Origin: Halioglobus maricola | GTDB taxonomy: Bacteria; Pseudomonadota; Gammaproteobacteria; Pseudomonadales; Halieaceae | NCBI RefSeq assembly: GCF_009388985.1 | Contig: NZ_CP036422.1 | Span: 4,044,501-4,108,500, forward strand | Reading direction: 5' to 3' | DNA: 64,000 bases | Shown: piece after piece, positions 61,701-64,000 of the stretch | How the letters are laid out: each line of letters starts with the position of its first letter | Position numbering within the stretch: the first letter of the stretch is position 1 | Position numbers and translations under genes: made by a program | Notes under the pieces: generated by a model | What the model saw: only the letters and a program-made list of their open reading frames with translations | Databases searched by the model: none | Told to the model about the DNA's origin: nothing

Positions 61701-63232
61701 TGGGCAAACTTCTGCCGGAAATAGTCGTACAGTGAGCGCTCCTTGCGCGAGAGCACTGCCATGGGAGTATCGTCACCCATGGAACCAACGGCCTCATTGC
61801 CCGACTCTGCCAGCGGCCGCAACACCTGGTCGCGCTCCTCATAGCTGACCTGGAACATCTTCATATAAGCATCGAGCTGCTCTCGCTCGATACCGGAAAT
61901 CATCTCGCTACCGAAGGTCCCCTCGATACGCTGGGCCTTTTCCTTGAGCCAGCGCTTGTAGGGCTGGGCGCTCTTGAGGCGATTGTCGATATCTTCAGTT
62001 TGCAGCAACTCACCCGTCTGGGTGTCGACCATGATCATCTGCCCGGGACCGACCCGGCCTTTCGCGACCACATCTTCCGGCTTGTAGTCGTAGGTGCCGA
62101 TCTCGGACGCCAGGGTGATGAAGCCATCTTTCGTCTTCACCCAACGCGCCGGACGCAGGCCATTTCGATCCAGCATGCAAACAGCGTAGCGGCCATCGGT
62201 CAGTACAACCCCCGCGGGGCCATCCCAGGGCTCCATGTGCATGGAGTGATATTCGTAGAACGCCTTGAGGTCCGGGTCCATCAGCTCCATGTTCTGCCAT
62301 GCGGGTGGAATGAGCATGCGCAGGGCACGAGCCATATCCACACCGCCAGTGAGCAGCACGTCGAGCATATTGTCCATGCTGGACGAGTCTGAGCCGGTGC
62401 GGTTTACCAGCGGGGCGATGTCCTTGATATTAGGCAGGCGATCGGTTTCGAAACAGGCGGTGCGCGCCTCTGCCCAGTTGCGGTTACCCGCGATAGTGTT
62501 GATCTCGCCATTGTGCGCCATCAACCGGAACGGCTGGGCCAGCGGCCACTTGGGCATGGTATTGGTAGAGAACCGCTGGTGGAACACACAGATCGCAGTT
62601 TCCAGTCGCTCGTCGGCCAGGTCGCCGTAGAACTTCGGCAGATCCACTGGCATGACCAGGCCTTTATAGGAAATGACGCGCCCGGAGAGACTACAGATGT
62701 AGTAGTCCTCATCTTGTTCACAGGCCATCTCGGCCTTGCGCCGCGCGACAAAGAGCTTGGTGGTGAGTTCTATCTCGGACACGCCAGGGGCATCAATGAA
62801 TACCTGCTCAATCCGCGGCAGTGATTCAAGTGCGATTTCGCCACAGACGGAATCGTCAGTAGGCACTTCGCGCCAGCCAAGCACTACCAGGCCCTGGTCA
62901 GTCAGCGCAACTTCCGTCGCCTCTCGGGCCGCTTTCGCTGCAGCCTCGTCGCGGCTGAGAAAAATTTGACCGACTGCAAACAGGTCGGATAAAGACGCAC
63001 CGAAACACTCATCGGCCAGCGTGGCCATGAACTGGCGGGGCATTTGCAACAGCAGGCCGCAGCCGTCACCTGTCTTGCCATCCGCGGCAATACCGCCGCG
63101 GTGGGTCATGCAGGTGAGGGATTCAATCGCCGTCTGCAGCAGGCGATGGCTGGCATCGCCCGATGTGTGGGCAATCAAGCCAAAACCGCAATTGTCGCGG
63201 AACTCTTCAGGTCTATACAGGCCTGCGCTCAT
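58793..63232 (-). CDS. gltB: Glutamate synthase [NADPH] large subunit
   Basis: A 1479-residue multidomain enzyme making two glutamates from glutamine and 2-oxoglutarate. The class II glutaminase domain begins at Cys15 (NCGFGLIAH), so a 14-residue propeptide must be removed to expose the nucleophile. The central and FMN domains follow, with [38 protein letters not shown] and [19 protein letters not shown], then the 3Fe-4S cysteines in [20 protein letters not shown]. The C-terminal Gly-rich beta-helix ([29 protein letters not shown]) is complete. Confidence 0.97.
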   Translation of the reverse strand: [1479 protein letters not shown]

Positions 63233-63363
63233 AGTCAGTCCAGAATATCTATTGAAAACAACAAGTTACACCGAAACCCCAGCCATGAAACTCAGCTCGG
63301 GGCAAAAGGGGGAGCTTATTTTACACAGATGACCTGTGGTGAACAAACACCCTGCTTTTGGGG

Positions 63364-64000
63364 TCAGGAAGCGCGGGGGAAGGTCTCCAGCAGAGCGGTC
63401 AATTCAGACTCGCTGGCATCATCAACAATAGCCGCCTGACCTATGGCTGATAGCAAAACAAGACGCATGCGGCCGTCGATCACCTTCTTGTCGCGACCCA
63501 TTAAATCGAGAAACTGCCCCGGGGTCATATCGGCCGGCTGCGCTACCGGGAGCTGCATCTTTAGCAATAACTCGCGAAACGCCTCAACTTCAACGCGATC
63601 TATCGAACCGCGTCGGGCCGACATTTCTACTGCAAGCAGCATGCCAGTCGCCACCGCCTCACCGTGCAGCCAGTTGCCGTAGCCCTGGGCTGTCTCTATG
63701 GCGTGGCCAAAGGTATGGCCAAGGTTGAGGATGGCTCGCAGCCCGCCTTCGCGCTCGTCCGCCGCCACCACGGCGGCCTTACTCGCACAACTGCGCTCTA
63801 TTGCTTCAGCCAACGCGGCCTCTTCCCGCGCCAACAGCTTGGCAATATGCTCCTGCAGCCAGCGATAGAATGGTTCATCGCATATCAGCCCGTATTTCAC
63901 AACTTCGGCAAGCCCGGCGGCAAATTCACGGGGCGGCAGGGTCTGCAGGGTATTGGTGTCGATGAACACAGCCTGCGGTTGATAGAACGCACCAATCATA
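63364..64000 (-). CDS. aroB: 3-Dehydroquinate synthase (N-terminal part beyond the window)
   Basis: The C-terminal ~212 residues of AroB are present and the frame runs off the right edge. Landmarks: FIDTNTLQTLPPREFAAGLAEVVKYGLICD with the metal-binding Glu, LNLGHTFGHAIE (His ligand), LHGEAVATGMLLA (second His) and MGRDKKVIDGRMRLVLL. It converts DAHP to 3-dehydroquinate in the shikimate pathway. The aroB-gltB neighbourhood is conserved in gammaproteobacteria, where damX usually lies between them; no damX is present here, and the 131-base gap holds no gene. Confidence 0.95.
   Translation of the reverse strand, partial: MIGAFYQPQAVFIDTNTLQTLPPREFAAGLAEVVKYGLICDEPFYRWLQEHIAKLLAREEAALAEAIERSCASKAAVVAADEREGGLRAILNLGHTFGHAIETAQGYGNWLHGEAVATGMLLAVEMSARRGSIDRVEVEAFRELLLKMQLPVAQPADMTPGQFLDLMGRDKKVIDGRMRLVLLSAIGQAAIVDDASESELTALLETFPRAS

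Overview
This window looks like a chromosomal segment of a free-living, aerobic, probably marine gammaproteobacterium. An affiliation near the Halieaceae/OM60 group is an inference. It rests on four TonB-dependent receptors in the first 23 kb, a TtpC-type TonB2 energising cluster, and gene orders typical of Gammaproteobacteria: rppH-ptsP / lgt-thyA-folA, ygfB-pepP-ubiH-ubiI, zapA-6S RNA-fau, and aroB / gltB-gltD-hemE. I see no tRNA or rRNA genes, phage, insertion sequences or CRISPR arrays. Both edges cut a gene: a zinc-receptor-like gene on the left and aroB on the right.

Positions 1-16 kb are an accessory, transport-rich region. It starts with a ZnuD-like receptor carrying His/Glu-rich loops and its small CxxC partner, followed by gltS, a YbaY+META lipoprotein, an NTF2-like protein and a DUF1295 membrane protein. 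Next comes a block that looks like uptake and activation of an organic, probably hydrophobic, acid: two TonB receptors, an acyl-CoA ligase overlapping an alpha/beta hydrolase, a sodium:solute symporter and a TetR regulator. The palindrome TTCAAC-N4-GTTGAA occurs twice before one TonB receptor and once between symporter and tetR, so these three genes probably form one local regulon.

Positions 16-23 kb hold the most unusual unit. It is a tight three-gene operon: a lipoprotein with an Asp-Gly repeat, a 1171-residue secreted protein built of three ~400-residue modules, and an 885-residue TonB receptor. A good PhoB-box-like promoter precedes it, suggesting a phosphate-starvation-induced surface acquisition system.

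Positions 23-31 kb carry small proteins, a tandem DUF3012 lipoprotein, an orphan amino-acid-type binding protein, a glpQ whose signal peptide appears split from its body by a frame change, pyruvate kinase, glucokinase, a QseBC-like two-component pair and a cold-shock gene. Positions 31-37 kb are one operon (DUF3450, TtpC, ExbB, two ExbD, TonB, TPR protein) behind a possible Fur site, which would energise the TonB receptors. From 37 kb to the right edge the window is housekeeping: folate/thymidylate, lipoprotein maturation, nitrogen PTS, RNA pyrophosphohydrolase, rRNA methylation, glycine cleavage H protein, ubiquinone hydroxylases, cell-division accessory proteins, 6S RNA, isoleucine, pentose phosphate, cysteine, haem, glutamate and aromatic biosynthesis.
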